From: Marasmius tenuissimus
Lineage: Eukaryota > Basidiomycota > Agaricomycetes > Agaricales > Marasmiaceae
DNA length: 64,000 bases
Direction: 5' to 3'
Assembly (NCBI GenBank): GCA_029532415.1
Contig: JAQOTA010000071.1
Coordinates: 1,302,001-1,366,000 of the forward strand
Under the pieces are notes generated by a model. It had not been told where the DNA came from, made no database searches, and saw nothing but the letters and a program-made list of their open reading frames with translations. Of this stretch, positions 22,273-33,759 are shown piece after piece (positions within the stretch are counted from its first letter, which is position 1; every line of letters begins with the position of its first letter). The translations under genes were made by a program, and so were the position numbers.

Positions 22273-24466
22273 GTCTACATAGAAGGGTCATTCACAAGAA
22301 AATCATGTCTTAATCGTGAACTCTAATTCAGTTCTACCTTCCTATATTCTCCCCTACTTCTCGCGACCGAGTTGGATGCAGCGTTATTTCGATGCTTTCC
22401 GACGCGCCAAGAAGGGACATCTCGGCTCTGGTTCTACCTTCTTTGCAACCTGAACTGAGGTTTTCCGAGTTTGTGTGAGCGCACCCTGGACTTGGGACTG
22501 GCAACACTGACGTACAATCTCTACCGGTCACCCAGACATTGCCTCGCATCACTTGACCGGCTTCGGATTATGAAGAGTCTCGACTCCTCGTATACCATTT
22601 AGGCCGTCCAGCCCCAGTAGAAGGGACGATCCCAATCTTCTACAGTCAAGGTTCGGATTTATGATTTATCAGCGTGTCCCCTCGTGTTCCCCGAGTTAAG
22701 TATAACTTGACGCGCTCTACACTCGCTTGTGTAACATTATGTATATTATTGATGGCTTTGCCCCTGCGCTCGGCGTCATGGCGCTTCCTTTGAATCTCGG
22801 CATAAAATGTGAGTGAAGCGGGTTTCTATGTCAGTTGTCGTTGTCGCTTTTTATCTCCTGGCAGGCCGCTCCAAGTATCAATTGTCTTCGCCGTGATAAG
22901 GGAACGCAGTTTGAGTGGCGTTTTTTTTTAGATTTGCTATGAGATGCAGCGTGGCCAGCTTTTACTCGATATGTGGTTGGCCGGGGGCGAATCGAGCCTC
23001 GGTACTTTTAGGCAACTGAGATCACTCCAAAACATCAAGGATGATGATGGATGTGAATCGTAGTAGCCTGACGACGATCTTCTCTTTCCCATTCCATGAA
23101 TCTCTCTGAAGCTCACCTGGCTATGCAGGGTTTTAGGTGGTCAATGAGCCCGAGCGTGCCATACGCAACGTGTTCTCACTTCGAATTCGTCAAATTCCTC
23201 TCACAACCTCCTCTCACAACCTGCCTCAACTTGCTCGTTGCAGATATTTGGCGACTGTCTCGCAACGCGTCCAGACTCACTCGAGAGTCGGGACCCAACG
23301 TTGAACCGCCCCCAGGGGTCCTCAAGGGACTCGGGACTCGGGAGTGTGTCTTTTCGATCAATTATGCAACAGCTTGTACTTCGAGAGTACTGAATGAAGA
23401 TGCCCGGTGCCTGCTCGGAGCCCAGCCGCGTGGGAACATCGCAGCAAGTTTCACCTGAATTCTTGTGTTGCCTGCATGAACCCTCGAGAATCCCTTTCTG
23501 TATAATTACTCTGGCCGGCAAGCAGACATGTATGTGCACAGTTCTATTCTGAACCCTGCTAGCTCGCTGACGAATTTCATTTATAGAAATTGAACAGGCT
23601 TATGGGCAACAGGGACAACAAGAATCAAGGTCCACTTGGTTTTAGGCCACCTAGTTACGCCGAACAGATTCCGATCCTTGCTGCCGCCTACTGCTTGGTA
23701 TGCTATCCTGATACTGGCGAAATACACCTGTGTATCATGCTATGAACAGAGGGGATCTATCATTCAGAGATAGTTGTTGTTCCAATCGGCCCTTCAAACG
23801 TTCTAATGGGTTCTATTGCTTCCTTGGTCTACTGACCGTGTTCCAAGCGAACGGGCATCGTTGTAACGGTGACTAAGTGGCATGGTTCCCAGGCAACGTC
23901 GACGTGCTGATATCTCCGAATCCTTGTCCTCAAGGTGCCTCAAGGGCGCCTCAAGGACGGCACAGAAACAAAAAGCTGCTCAGGCTTTGCTTGCGGATTA
24001 TGTCGTTGAACCGCTAGGTAGATTTACTCGCTTTCTCGACAAGTCTTCTAACAACTGCAGAAGTAACCCAACTTTACAGATTGTGCCCGGACTTTCCAGG
24101 AACACCCTCTTGATTCCATCGGTATCACTTTATGACTGAATTGCCGCCTGGAGATGATGATAATCAAATTTTACCGGGTGGCTTGGCAAGAAAAACCTAT
24201 AAGAAGGGTGGGTGAAGCATGGTGGTTCTTTATCACCTATACCTTCGTCCCCTCCTTCTCTTTTGTTGCTGTGCAGTCGTTGACGGCCTGTTCTTCTTTT
24301 CAGATTTTTTCTTCATCGACCAGGTGTCTGTCTTTGTCTCTACAAGACTTGTGACTTTCTTCCATTCAACGCCGACACAAGCCCTGCCCTCGCGTTCACT
24401 TTCTTTTTTGTCATCTCCCAAGTCCATTCTTTCACACAACTCTCGAGAAGCTTGAAGCTACGAAAA
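22273..24466. other. 2.2-kb intergenic stretch without a supported gene
   Basis: No open frame here shows motifs or a sensible exon chain. The start should contain the COX Vb 3' UTR. 24197-24205 holds a CCTATAAGA TATA-like site, and 24240-24450 is strongly pyrimidine-rich on the + strand, typical of a promoter and leader of a highly expressed fungal gene; the secreted protein gene follows at 24467. Confidence 0.5.
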
Positions 24467-26519
24467 ATGTTCGCAAAATCCAAATTGGCCCTCGCTGTTA
24501 TCGCTGTCCTCGCCGTTTCTGACTCGGCACTCGGCCGCATCAGATGGCTCGAGAGGGACGGTCGTGCTGTCCAACTCCACCCTCGTCGTTTCGGTCAGGA
24601 GAACCCCGCCGTCATTCAAGAGCTGAGCCAGGCTTGCCCTGGACAGGTTTGTGGTACCTTGTCGGGTGCTGCAATCACTCCCCTCTTGGCTGCTCAGCCT
24701 GAGTGTTCTCAGCAGGATATGGCGGACCAAATCATTGGTGAGTCTCTCCATACCTTCATAGGAACACGCCGCTCATGATCTTACTTTCGGTATTTAGACG
24801 CTGCTCAGCAATTCGATGACGCCACGAAGCAGACCATGATCGACATCGCTATTCGGTACCGTCAGGCCGAGAAGAACACTCCTCCTGTGAGTTCCGTTCA
24901 TACTGATTTGTCGGGTAGTCACTCATGTTTTATTGTAGGATTTCACGACCAACCCTCCCACTGCCCGTAACTCGGTGTTCTGTCAAAAGGCCCCCAAGAA
25001 CGCTGAGCTCAACGGCTTGGTGCAAGCACAAGACCCCGCTAACGACCCCAACATCTTCTTCGACCCTGCAACCAAAGCCTCCGTCCAGAAGGGTTCGCAG
25101 GCAAACACTGAGCCCTTTGGTGGAGCGTGAGTCTTTGGTCTTTTTCACCGTCGGACGTTTGATCGACGCTGACGATCATTTTTAAGTGGTGCTAACAACG
25201 GCAATGCCGGAGGTGCTGACAATGGCAACGCTGGAGGCGCTGACAACGGTAACGCTGGAGGTGCTGACAACGGCAACGCTGGAGGTGCCAATAACGGCAA
25301 TGCAGGAGGTGCTGCCGGAAACGACGGTAATGCAGACAATGGTGGTAGTGAGTGTCCGGGAACCGTTACGGTAACCGTATCAGCCGCTGAGCCCACCGCT
25401 ACAGCTGGAAACAATGGAGGTGCCGACACTGGCAACAACGGAAACGCTGGTAACGGCGATGCTGGCAACGCCGGCAACGGTGGTGCCAACAACGGAGGTG
25501 CTGGTGCTGGTGCAATTGGTGACTTTGGTTCCTGCTCCATCCCCGAAGTCGAGTTCGGCGTCGGCTTCGACAACAGGAAGGAGACCAGCTTCCAGCCCGT
25601 TGACAAGGGTGAGTCTTGTCGAGTCATGAGCCATCCGCACGTGGAATAACCTTTTTCTTCCTCACCAGCTTCGTTCGACCACGGTTCGGCTCAAGGCTTC
25701 GGTATCATCTCCAAGTTCATCTGCGACACCTTGACCAATAAGTGCGGTGCCGACCAGACTGCTAAGGACACCTGTGCTCAAGCTAGCGCTGCTGCTGACG
25801 CGGCCGCTGCCAAGACTGGTGCTCAAGCCGATGCTTTCAATGCTGCATTCGGCATCACCACTGTACGTCTTCATGTGGCCTTCAGGACTCGACATTTTGC
25901 TCACGTCTCGTCTGTCACAGAACTTCGCCAACGTCCAGGCCATTGACGACCAAGGCAGACCCGTTGGCGCCGCCAACGGCAACGCTGGAAATGCTGGTGC
26001 TAACAACGGAAACGCTGGTGCCAACGACGGAAACGCTGGTGCCAACAACGGAGGTGCCGCTGCTGGTGGAATCGGCAACTTCGGTTCTTGCTCTGTCCCC
26101 GAGATTGAGTTCGGCGTCGGTTTCGACGGCAGGAAGGAGACCAGCTTCCAACCTGTTGACAAGGGTGAGTTATACTTGCCCATCAGCCTTCTGCTTGTCG
26201 CTCATGGATTTCTCTAGCTTCCTTCGATCACGGCTCTGCCCAGGCCTTCGGTATCATCTCGCAATTCGTTTGTGACACCCTCACGAACAAGTGTGGCGCC
26301 GACCAAGCTGCCAAGGACACCTGCGCTCAGGCTGTGACTGCCTCAAATGCTGCCCCAGCGAAGACTGGTGCGCAAGCTGATGCATTCAACGCTGCATTCG
26401 GCAAGACTACCGTACGTGACGTCTGCGACTCTAGGCCCGAGCGGAAACTCACTCCTTGACTGTTACAGAACTTCGCCAGTGTCCAGGCCATCGATAACCA
26501 AGGCAAACCCGTCGTTTAA
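24467..26519 (+). CDS. Secreted repeat protein with a duplicated four-Cys module (fungal 'circumsporozoite-like' type)
   Basis: The start MFAKSKLALAVIAVLAVSDS plus ALG gives a signal peptide cleaved near residue 23. The mature N-terminal domain is Cys-containing: VIQELSQACPGQVCGTLSG, LLAAQPECSQQDMADQI, NSVFCQKAP, then DPNIFFDPATKASVQKGSQA. A Gly/Asn/Ala repeat tract follows. Next come two copies of one module, at about 25521-25970 and 26071-26519. Each module runs FGSCS(I/V)PE(V/I)EFGVGFD, RKETSFQPVDK, SFDHGSAQ, CDTLTNKCGADQ, DTCAQA, KTGAQADAFNAAFG, NFA.VQAID, with four Cys. Both modules carry introns at the same two places. Fungal proteins with this module are often named after circumsporozoite protein because of the repeats; that name has no functional meaning here. 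Function unknown; cell-surface or extracellular. Confidence 0.85.
25188..25307 (+). repeat. 24-bp coding tandem repeat (five units), consensus GADNGNAG
   Basis: Five in-frame 24-bp units starting GGTGCTAACAACGG at the first base after the exon's split codon, encoding GA(D/N)NGNAG. Differences are mostly synonymous third positions (GGC/GGT, AAC/AAT). A degenerate continuation runs to about 25350, and a related GNAGANNGNAG tract lies at 25970-26070. Confidence 0.9.
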
Positions 26520-26721
26520 ATTACGTCCACCATGATACCAAGCCCCCTCAATGGTCGCAGTCGCTAGATGTTGATACCCTGATTTTGTCCCATTTTTCTG
26601 TAGCTTTCAATTCAATTCACGTTGGATAGGTTCATCTTGAGCGTCGAATATCTGAGGTTTTGCGGCCACTTCCGTGTAGGAGCGCACGGAAGGTCGTCCA
26701 ATCACATCTCTGTCCAGTACT

Positions 26722-27104
26722 TACAGCCCTTTGCGAAAAGGATGGCACAAGCTGGGAAGATGAGATATATAGAAAAATAAATGAAGAAGGCTTGAGCGAG
26801 GGGAAGAGATACGAGCGGCAGTAAACCCGCTTCAAACACCTCCGAGTCCAGCCCAAACATCTCCGAATCCACTCCAAACACCTCCGAATCCACATCAAAC
26901 ATCTCCGAGGCCACATCAAACATCTTCGAAGCCACATTTACCTACGACCGCCCCTCAAAACGCGCCTCAACCCCTCCCGTAAAATGTCCAAAACATCGAC
27001 CGGATGCTGACCGAAGGGGCGGAGCCGCCATCTACGTTCGCCAATTTATTTTTCTATATCCACAACCTGTGAAATGTGTGCCAACCTTTTCGCAAAGGGC
27101 TGTA
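26722..27104. mobile_element. Non-autonomous TA-flanked inverted-repeat element (mariner-type MITE candidate)
   Basis: A 379-bp element (26724-27102) bounded by 59-bp terminal inverted repeats at 26724-26782 and 27044-27102. The outer 26 bp match at 25 positions and begin CAGCCCTTTGCGAAAAGG. The inner 16 bp (ATATAGAAAAATAAAT) match exactly, with a diverged middle. Each end is flanked by TA, consistent with the target-site duplication of Tc1/mariner elements. No transposase frame is inside. It sits about 200 bp past the stop of the secreted repeat protein and 165 bp from the stop of the convergent F-box gene. Confidence 0.75.
26831..26935. repeat. 21-bp minisatellite, five units
   Basis: Five consecutive units of the form ATCAAACATCTCCGARKCCAC, all within the inverted-repeat element. 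Units differ at 1-5 positions. The period is a multiple of three, so it leaves frames open on both strands, but no start or stop context supports coding. Confidence 0.85.
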
Positions 27105-27268
27105 AAAACAAGTGACCCCATGCGAGATTATAATTTGACATAGATACTTTAAAATAGATGCGCCAGCGAGAGGGCTACATATCCAAATGATAACCAAAAT
27201 GTGCAACGGTTGGGAATTAGTCTTTAGATGGAGTCGTGTAAGGAAATGGGCAGTAGATTTGTAGGAGA

Positions 27269-28877
27269 TCAAAAGTCGAGCAAATAGATGTCGCCAGTAT
27301 GCAAAGCGACGCAGACTCGGCCGGTGGCCTCATCAAATGCTAGAGATTGGCAGGCATGGAACACGAAAGGAAGAGCCACATGCGAAGGGACAAGTGGGGC
27401 AACCAATGGCGTGCGACCGAAAGATCCCTTCATAAGGACGAACGCGTCCGTGTCCGTATTCCATCGCCGTTCGAGCCACACTGCTCGTCGTCCAGTATGG
27501 CCCATGCATATCATGTCAATCGTTGCATCGGAAGAGGGAAGCTTCTGTGCCGTTACTGGTGCTCCGCTCAGTGAGAACGCGTGGACATGGCGAGCGTCAG
27601 AGGGTTGATTATACGTGAAAGCGCTTATAGACGCGAGGCTTTCACTAAAATGATCCGCAGACAGGCGGTAGTCGGTCGCTCCAAGTGAAGAGACTTTCGC
27701 CGGAGATATGAAGTGCTCCGTGGGAGGAGGAAATCTGAATTCCACAGCCTCGGATGGGTTGGTGAAGGCAAGCCCCGTCAAGTCATACTTCTGGCAGATT
27801 AGGTGACCTTGGTGCAGCCCAGTGACGACCAAGGTGCCGGGAAATAACCGAAATTGCATGTGTGCAAATGGCTATAAGACTTCTTGAGCCTAATATCGGA
27901 CGGCCTTGCCAGATCGCTCACCTCGGGTGTTGGCAACTCTATGATCTTGTGAGCGCAACCCTTACGCTCCAGGATCAGGATCCGATACTTTGGAGGATCG
28001 AAGGGGTTATCGAATTGAGCCAGACCAATTGCGACGAAGGCCTGACAAATGTGAGCTCCAAAAGGAGTACCATGAATGTCGAGTCCCGCGAACTGACATG
28101 CTAGATACCGAGAAGAGCCTGTTGGACTATCGCTACCCGTATCGTGCAAAGGAAATTCATAGACTCTTAATAGCCTTGATCACCGGAATTCTCGATCAGT
28201 CACGATCTGCACATGCGAGGGAAGGGACGTACTCTGTTCGAGAAGGACTTGAACAGTAAATAGCGACCGCGAGTGTCTCTCCGCCGTGTTGAAGGCAAGC
28301 CACAAGCTTGGGGAGCCTGAAAGCGTCGAGGTTGATCGAACGGACCCTGACGATGGAATCTTGTCGTAAGTGCCAGGCAGATAATACCCAAGTGTTGTTA
28401 TTCGAGTTATGAGATAAGGTGACTAGCCATTCTGGGCTTAAGAGGCACATTTCCGCTATAATTCCTCCGTGTTGGATACGTTCAAGGGTTCTCGGGGCCG
28501 TGTAACATCTACCCCAAGTATGATCAATCCGGAGGGCCTCAACAGCCAACTTTCGGAGCTCTGGACCGGGCAATGACTTGCTATTGACATGAGGACCGAC
28601 ATTTAAAGGAAGGTCTATATCGATGGAGTGCCAAATGTAATCTGAAGAGCAAAATGCGTGGAGGACACGACATGTCTGGCCGTACACGTCGAGGCAGCGC
28701 CAAAGTAACGTATCAATACGAGTCGTGTGAGACAGATTAACTCAGAAGAGAACGAACCTGCTGAACAGATATGAGAGCGGAGACCGAAAGCTCTCCCAAA
28801 ATTCCCAACAGAACATCGTCCGGTAGAGCTAGTATATGACAAGCAGAGGAATTTGAGGCCGAAAGAGATGATGGCAT
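27269..28877 (-). CDS. F-box protein with probable C-terminal beta-propeller-like region
   Basis: Start MPSSLSASNSSACHILALP. The F-box follows at residues about 17-60: LPDDVLLGILGELSVSALISVQQ, then over an intron TCRVLHAFCSSDYIWHSIDI. An F-box binds Skp1 and would make this a substrate receptor of an SCF ubiquitin ligase. The rest has short beta-rich blocks with spaced Trp and Asp, such as WLVTLSHNSNNNTWVLSAWH, GETLAVAIYC, FAYNQ-like and LAFDEATGRVCVALHTGDIY near the end, suggesting a WD-like propeller though no WD repeat is clean. About four introns; the one near 28170-28245 is chosen to join EQ to IYEFPLHDTGSDS. Substrate unknown. Agaricomycetes carry many such genes. Confidence 0.75.
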
Positions 28878-29027
28878 GAGGGGAGAGCCTTTGGGTTATC
28901 TGATAAGATTGTCCCGGCGTCTAATATAGGGCCCTATGTCACGTTTCACCGAAGGCCGGTAGCCGAGCCGTGCTTGCCGTCCTGACTACAAAAGCTGTTT
29001 GTCCCCTTTCTGTTCTGTACCACCACC

Positions 29028-31292
29028 ATGAACCCTACAACCACAACCCACCCCCATCATTCAGGTGCAGATAGCCACTACGTCTCAATGTCTGAGCTCG
29101 ATTCCTTCTCTGATTCGGACTGGCTCGACATCGCCAGTAACAGAGAATCCGACACAGATGACTCCCTCGATCAAGTCGATACTACCTCTGCTTCTCTCTC
29201 AAGGAGGTCTTCGTTCAGCGTCGGAAGCTCTCGTGACGGAGAAGTTGATGCTTGGGAAGGCTTTGTAGAAGGGGTCTCTGACGATACCGGCTCAAACGAC
29301 CCGAATCGCGCACCATCACCCCCACACGACAATGAAGCAGAACATACCCATAATCCTCGCGATATTAGAGCGGATGCTGCAGAGGACAGGCGTGTGATGG
29401 TTGGGCTTGAGCAGAGCCTCATCAGCACTCTCAGTGCCTCTCGCACCAGTTCCCTCAACAATTCCACCGTCCACAGCTCGCTTCGAGATCTCAGACTCTC
29501 TTTTCCGGACCCGTTGACCAGTTCCAACGATGAATTGAACGGGCTGTATGATTGCCCCTCGGTACCCCCGCCAGTGGATGAAGTTTCCAGTGCAGATGTC
29601 ACCATCACTGACGAGAATAACGTTGTCACTCCCATTGAAGATCCGGGTCTGACCCCTACACCCGAGGTCAAACATGAGGAAGAAACTGTCCTCCGTGCGA
29701 ATGCTACATCGGATGTTGTCCTGTATGGTACACGATCTCCCCATCGCTGGGCTTTTGTCCATGATCTCCTCACGAAGGTGGCAGAGGGCAGCGGCCGTGT
29801 TCTCAACGTGGGGGACCGGACAAATGATGAGATTGAACAGGTTAACTTTGTACGAAAGCCTTCTGAACCATTCTTATTTCGACCGCAACATGTGGACACA
29901 ATCCTTGTCCAAGATCGAACAGATGGCTCTGTACTGGTAGGTACCATACATTTTCATTCTCTGAACGTTAACTTCATCTTTGCAGCCGAGTTCGGAGTCG
30001 TCTCCGAGCCGGCCATCGTTGGCTATTGTCTTTTTGCCTTGCAACCCGGCATCGATTCCTCTCAAGCACACCTCCTACCTTCCTCTTGTCTCCCTTGCCG
30101 ATTCTGCAGGCGATTCACATGAGGCTACGACTTCACTTCAAGCTCGCATTGCATGGGCACAGTGTCATGTTCCGGAAGATCGGGTGGTCGAACTCGTCCG
30201 GGACAGCGAAGTGCTGCCCGCGGAAGGGATCAAGGATTTGAATCCTGTTTGCGCTTACCGATCGTTGCGGTCTTTCACCGAAAAACAACAGAGGCGCGTG
30301 GGCCTTCAAGTAGTAACGATGTTCGCTCCATTTCGTTTGCAATTCACCACGAAGCGGGACTGACATTACCTTGCAGCTTCGCCTTACTGTCTCTCATCGT
30401 TGGGTTCTCGGTGAACACCGTCTTCCGTGCACACACCCGAGAGGCGACTTCTACAGGCTTCTCATCTTACAGCAGTGCTGCTCCTACCAAAGTGTCAGCC
30501 AGTGACACGATTACCAACTCGACGGCATTGGCTGTCCGCATCACCAGTGATCTTTTCGTCGTTGCTCCGTCTCTGAGCTCCATGCCCCCTGCGTACGAGA
30601 GAGGTTCTACGTCACTGGACTCTGCATCTACCTCCATAGTGGCCTGCACGAGGGCGGTTGCTAACATTCCAAATACTGTCAAATCGCTGACTGAGAAAGT
30701 CAAATCGTCCAAAGATGTCATAATCCGATCTTCTTCGACCACCTTGACGGAAGCTTCGACTTCTCACGTACCCGTTGCTTCGACCGTGACCACCTCTTCA
30801 GAGCGAGAAACATCTGCTGTCGCACACCGGGTGGTGGACTCACTGTCCGAGATTGTCGAGGTCGCCATCAAAGCAGTCGTCGAGGTTCTACACCACGACT
30901 TCGCTGAGATGCTCATGGCGGTCAACGAACTCGTTAATAGCATCCACCGTCGCACGCGAATGGTAGTAAAACAGTCGAAGAACACGGTTCAGATCGTCCG
31001 GGAGCAGTTCCACTATCGAAACGAGCGAGCGAAGAATAAGGCACGGGAGTTGACGGAGAAAGGGTTTCGTTTGGCGTCGTATGCGGGTAATGCATTCGTT
31101 GGACGAACGCACGTTGCAAAGAAGCGTGCGCAGTCGTTGAAAGAAGAAGTGGCATCCTCCGAGGCATGGGCTCACTATCGCAGGGCCCACGGCGAGTGGT
31201 CGGAAGCTCTGGGCCGGGGGACGCAAGGCAAACACGGGCATCGTTGTCGCTCATTGCAGCCTGGCTCTCGTCACGGCGCTGCCTGTCATTGA
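29028..31292 (+). CDS. Single-pass membrane protein of unknown function
   Basis: Starts 150 bp from the divergent F-box gene. The first ~300 residues are acidic and Ser-rich (MNPTTTTHPHHSGADSHYVS, then SELDSFSDSDWLDIA). A possible folded block follows (SPHRWAFVHDLLTKVAEGSG, then VARKPSEPF-like text). After an intron at about 29938-29985 comes SLAIVFLPCNPASIPLKHTSY and VPEDRVVELVRDSEVLPAEG. A 56-bp intron at about 30321-30376 creates one clear transmembrane helix, VVTIFALLSLIVGFSVNTVF. Beyond it is a Ser/Thr-rich linker, then a helical Arg/Lys-rich segment (LVNSIHRRTRMVVKQSKNTV) and a C-terminal tail. Total about 730 residues. An acidic head, one helix and a coiled tail could suit an organelle or nuclear-envelope tether, but that is a guess. 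Confidence 0.7.
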
Positions 31293-31463
31293 TGTCGTGT
31301 ATCTCTTTTTCATATGGTTTCATAGGTATATATGGACTCACCACTCATCCGATATCGATAGGCAATAGTATGTAATATATGTAGCATGTAGTATATGTAT
31401 CTAACTTCGAATGGGAGGAGCTTCTTAAATGTCGAAAAACGAGTCAACCTGCTCTAAACATGC

Positions 31464-33249
31464 CTACAGGCTTTCCGCTCCAAGCACTGGTGAGGCTGTC
31501 AACCCTCCTTTCGCGGCAGCGACTATATCTGGCGGGATTTCTGGGAGAGTCTCTGGCTCTTCTCCCGTCGCAGGGAAGATCGTCCATCGAGTAGGTGCGT
31601 TTCCGATGCAGAGACACAGATCCTCTGGTAGATGCCCCCCATGCTCTATGTTGAAGTGTTCTCTAAGTGCTCGCTCCTCTGTTTTCAGTCAGCGATCAGC
31701 AGACTGCAACAAATGAAGCGGCATTCAAGCGCCTCACCTTCTGTCATACTCTCCAGCTGGGACATCATCCCCTTGACAATAGTCTCAGCAGCTTCCTTGT
31801 ACAACCTGCGACGTGATATCTCGACCACAAGCTTCCGGAAAGCGATTTGATACAGGACGTAACGTTCGTGCAGGTCTTCGATAGTCGAAAGGTGTCCTTG
31901 GAGGATCACAAGCTGCTCTTCGCACTTGGTCTCGACGGTTTCCTGTTGCTGAAGCATTTCACCCATTATATCGCCGAGCTCGTCCAGGTCGTTGAGAAGG
32001 GTTGAAAGATGTTGCACGTGGCGTTCGTTGGTTGATCGTGTCGACACCAAAGTTTGGCTACATGACAATAAGAAACCAGAAAGATGCAGACAAAGGAAAA
32101 GTCTGACTTGATATCATGCACGACGGCGAGACTCTCTTCAAGCTCTACCATGATGGAGGGCAATTCTTCTGTATCCCGGTTCATTTCTGTATCCTGAGGT
32201 TGAGCAAAATGAATGGGTCTAGGAAATACAGGTTACCAACCTTGAACATCCTCATCACTGAACACTTCCCCTGCCTCGCTGTCGTGAAGTGCAGTGGCCA
32301 TTTGGTCATAGTGGGAAGTCAAGCTTTCGAGTTGTTTGGCCATGGGAATCGTCACAGAGTCCTGGCGACGGAATAGTTGGTCTATTGGCGGACAAGGCTG
32401 TATGGCTGGTAAGGACTTGCGGATATTTGCGATGCTGTTGTTCAATGACTCAGGGTATTCGTCTGTCTCGCCCATTGTGTCCTATAAGCAGGGTTGTAAT
32501 TACATGCGAGGTATCCATGCTTTCAATACGCACCTCAACGACAATTCGCTCAGTTTCCATCACCTCCAGTATGTCTTCAATTGCCCGATCATCCACAAAG
32601 TCCCTCAAGGTCTTCCAATTTCTTCGGTCATGCGCGGAACGTTTAGACGAACGGACGGGCAACACAGTGTCGGAGGGGCTCCCACTGATCGCTACCTGTT
32701 CATTGGGCCGGTAGCTGTCGTCAGAGTGTTGACTACCGAAGAGAGACGAGTCTGCGGATGCCTGGTGGAACTCGGGAGGAACTCGCTGCGAACCGAGTTC
32801 GTCAAGAATTGCCTCGAGTTTGTCGCACTGTTTCACGCGTATCTCATCCCATTCCTATACCAGACAGAAATTTGAGTTCCAGTCTCCAGTATATGTGTCC
32901 CAATTGTACGCCACGCACGAACCTGCACTTGTTTCTTTAATCTTGCACGTTTCTCCTCAATTATCTTTGCCACGTTTGCTGCCAGCTATGGGGCTTCTTC
33001 ATGAGCACAGTGCCTTCGAATAGTGTTATACATACTCACTTTGAGCTGCTCTAGTACTGAATCCGATATCCACCGCACTTTGGCGTCCAATGTAAGGACA
33101 TCCACGACAACTTGTGCGGACGCGTTTGCCAGTGTCTGAGCCTCCAAGCAAACTTCTTCTCCATGTTGTAGTGCCTTCTTTGACTTTAGAACGAGAGATA
33201 CGATATGAGGCTGCTCTTGATCTGTTTCCTGAGGCGAAATGGGTTCCAT
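31464..33249 (-). CDS. ATG17: Autophagy-related protein 17 (Atg17)
   Basis: Atg17 is the crescent-shaped coiled-coil scaffold that dimerises and, with Atg29/Atg31 and Atg1-Atg13, organises the autophagosome assembly site. The N-terminus reads HIVSLVLKSKKALQHGEEVC and LEAQTLANASAQVVVDVLTL, characteristic of the APG17 domain. Long heptad-like helices follow (KLAANVAKIIEEKRARLKKQ, LESLTSHYDQMATALHDSE, LNDLDELGDIMGEMLQQQET). The C-terminal signature is EEERALREHFNIEHGGHLPE then DLCLCIGNAPTRWTIFP. About six introns. I took the ATG at 33249 (MEPISPQETDQEQPH); an upstream exon at about 33290-33382 joined over a weak intron is possible. Length about 490 residues fits the family. Confidence 0.8.
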
Positions 33250-33759
33250 GATAGGGATTACCGACGGTGCCGCTCAGAATGTTGAGTACTCTGGTATCCT
33301 GCTCGTCTGAGTGTGGTTCGCGGTTGGGACCCCGTAGTCGTAGTGAGTGTGCAAGTGAGAGAATTGGCTGGGAACGCGGCACCGATGGTTGCTCGACGTC
33401 AACGCTACTTACAACGACGGAAAGGGTAACTCTGGCGCGTATGGTAATATCAATTCACACGCTCAGGACAACTGCCGGGGTGCAAGAACGTCAGGCTGAG
33501 ACCTCTCCAGACTCGCCTCGCCGGGACACCGTATTTGAAAGCTTCGGGGTACATGTGTACCTTTCAAAAGATTCTGGTATTGGAGAAACAGGGAGAAACA
33601 CCGTAGTGTTACCAAAACCCGCTTCAGCTGCCAATTACTGAGATCGGGTCCCAGTGCGAGTCCTCCAGTACTAGTATGTATTATAGTCGTAATGTATAAG
33701 TATGCGGGGCATGTGCTATACTAAGTAGGGGTCCTGGGATAGGTGTAACATGACTTGGA
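33250..33759. other. Intergenic, no supported gene
   Basis: 510 bp between the Atg17 start and the Bub1 stop, both on the minus strand. It holds the Atg17 promoter and possibly an alternative first exon near 33290-33382. The + strand frame at 33267-33641 has no motif and overlaps that exon in antisense. Confidence 0.4.

Noticed and set aside
23096..23539. Frames on both strands of 110-120 codons
   Set aside because: No motifs; both strands open suggests chance in GC-balanced DNA.
25145..25640. Minus-strand frames rich in Ala/Leu/Pro or Ser/Val
   Set aside because: Antisense of the Gly/Asn repeat of the secreted protein; composition shadow.
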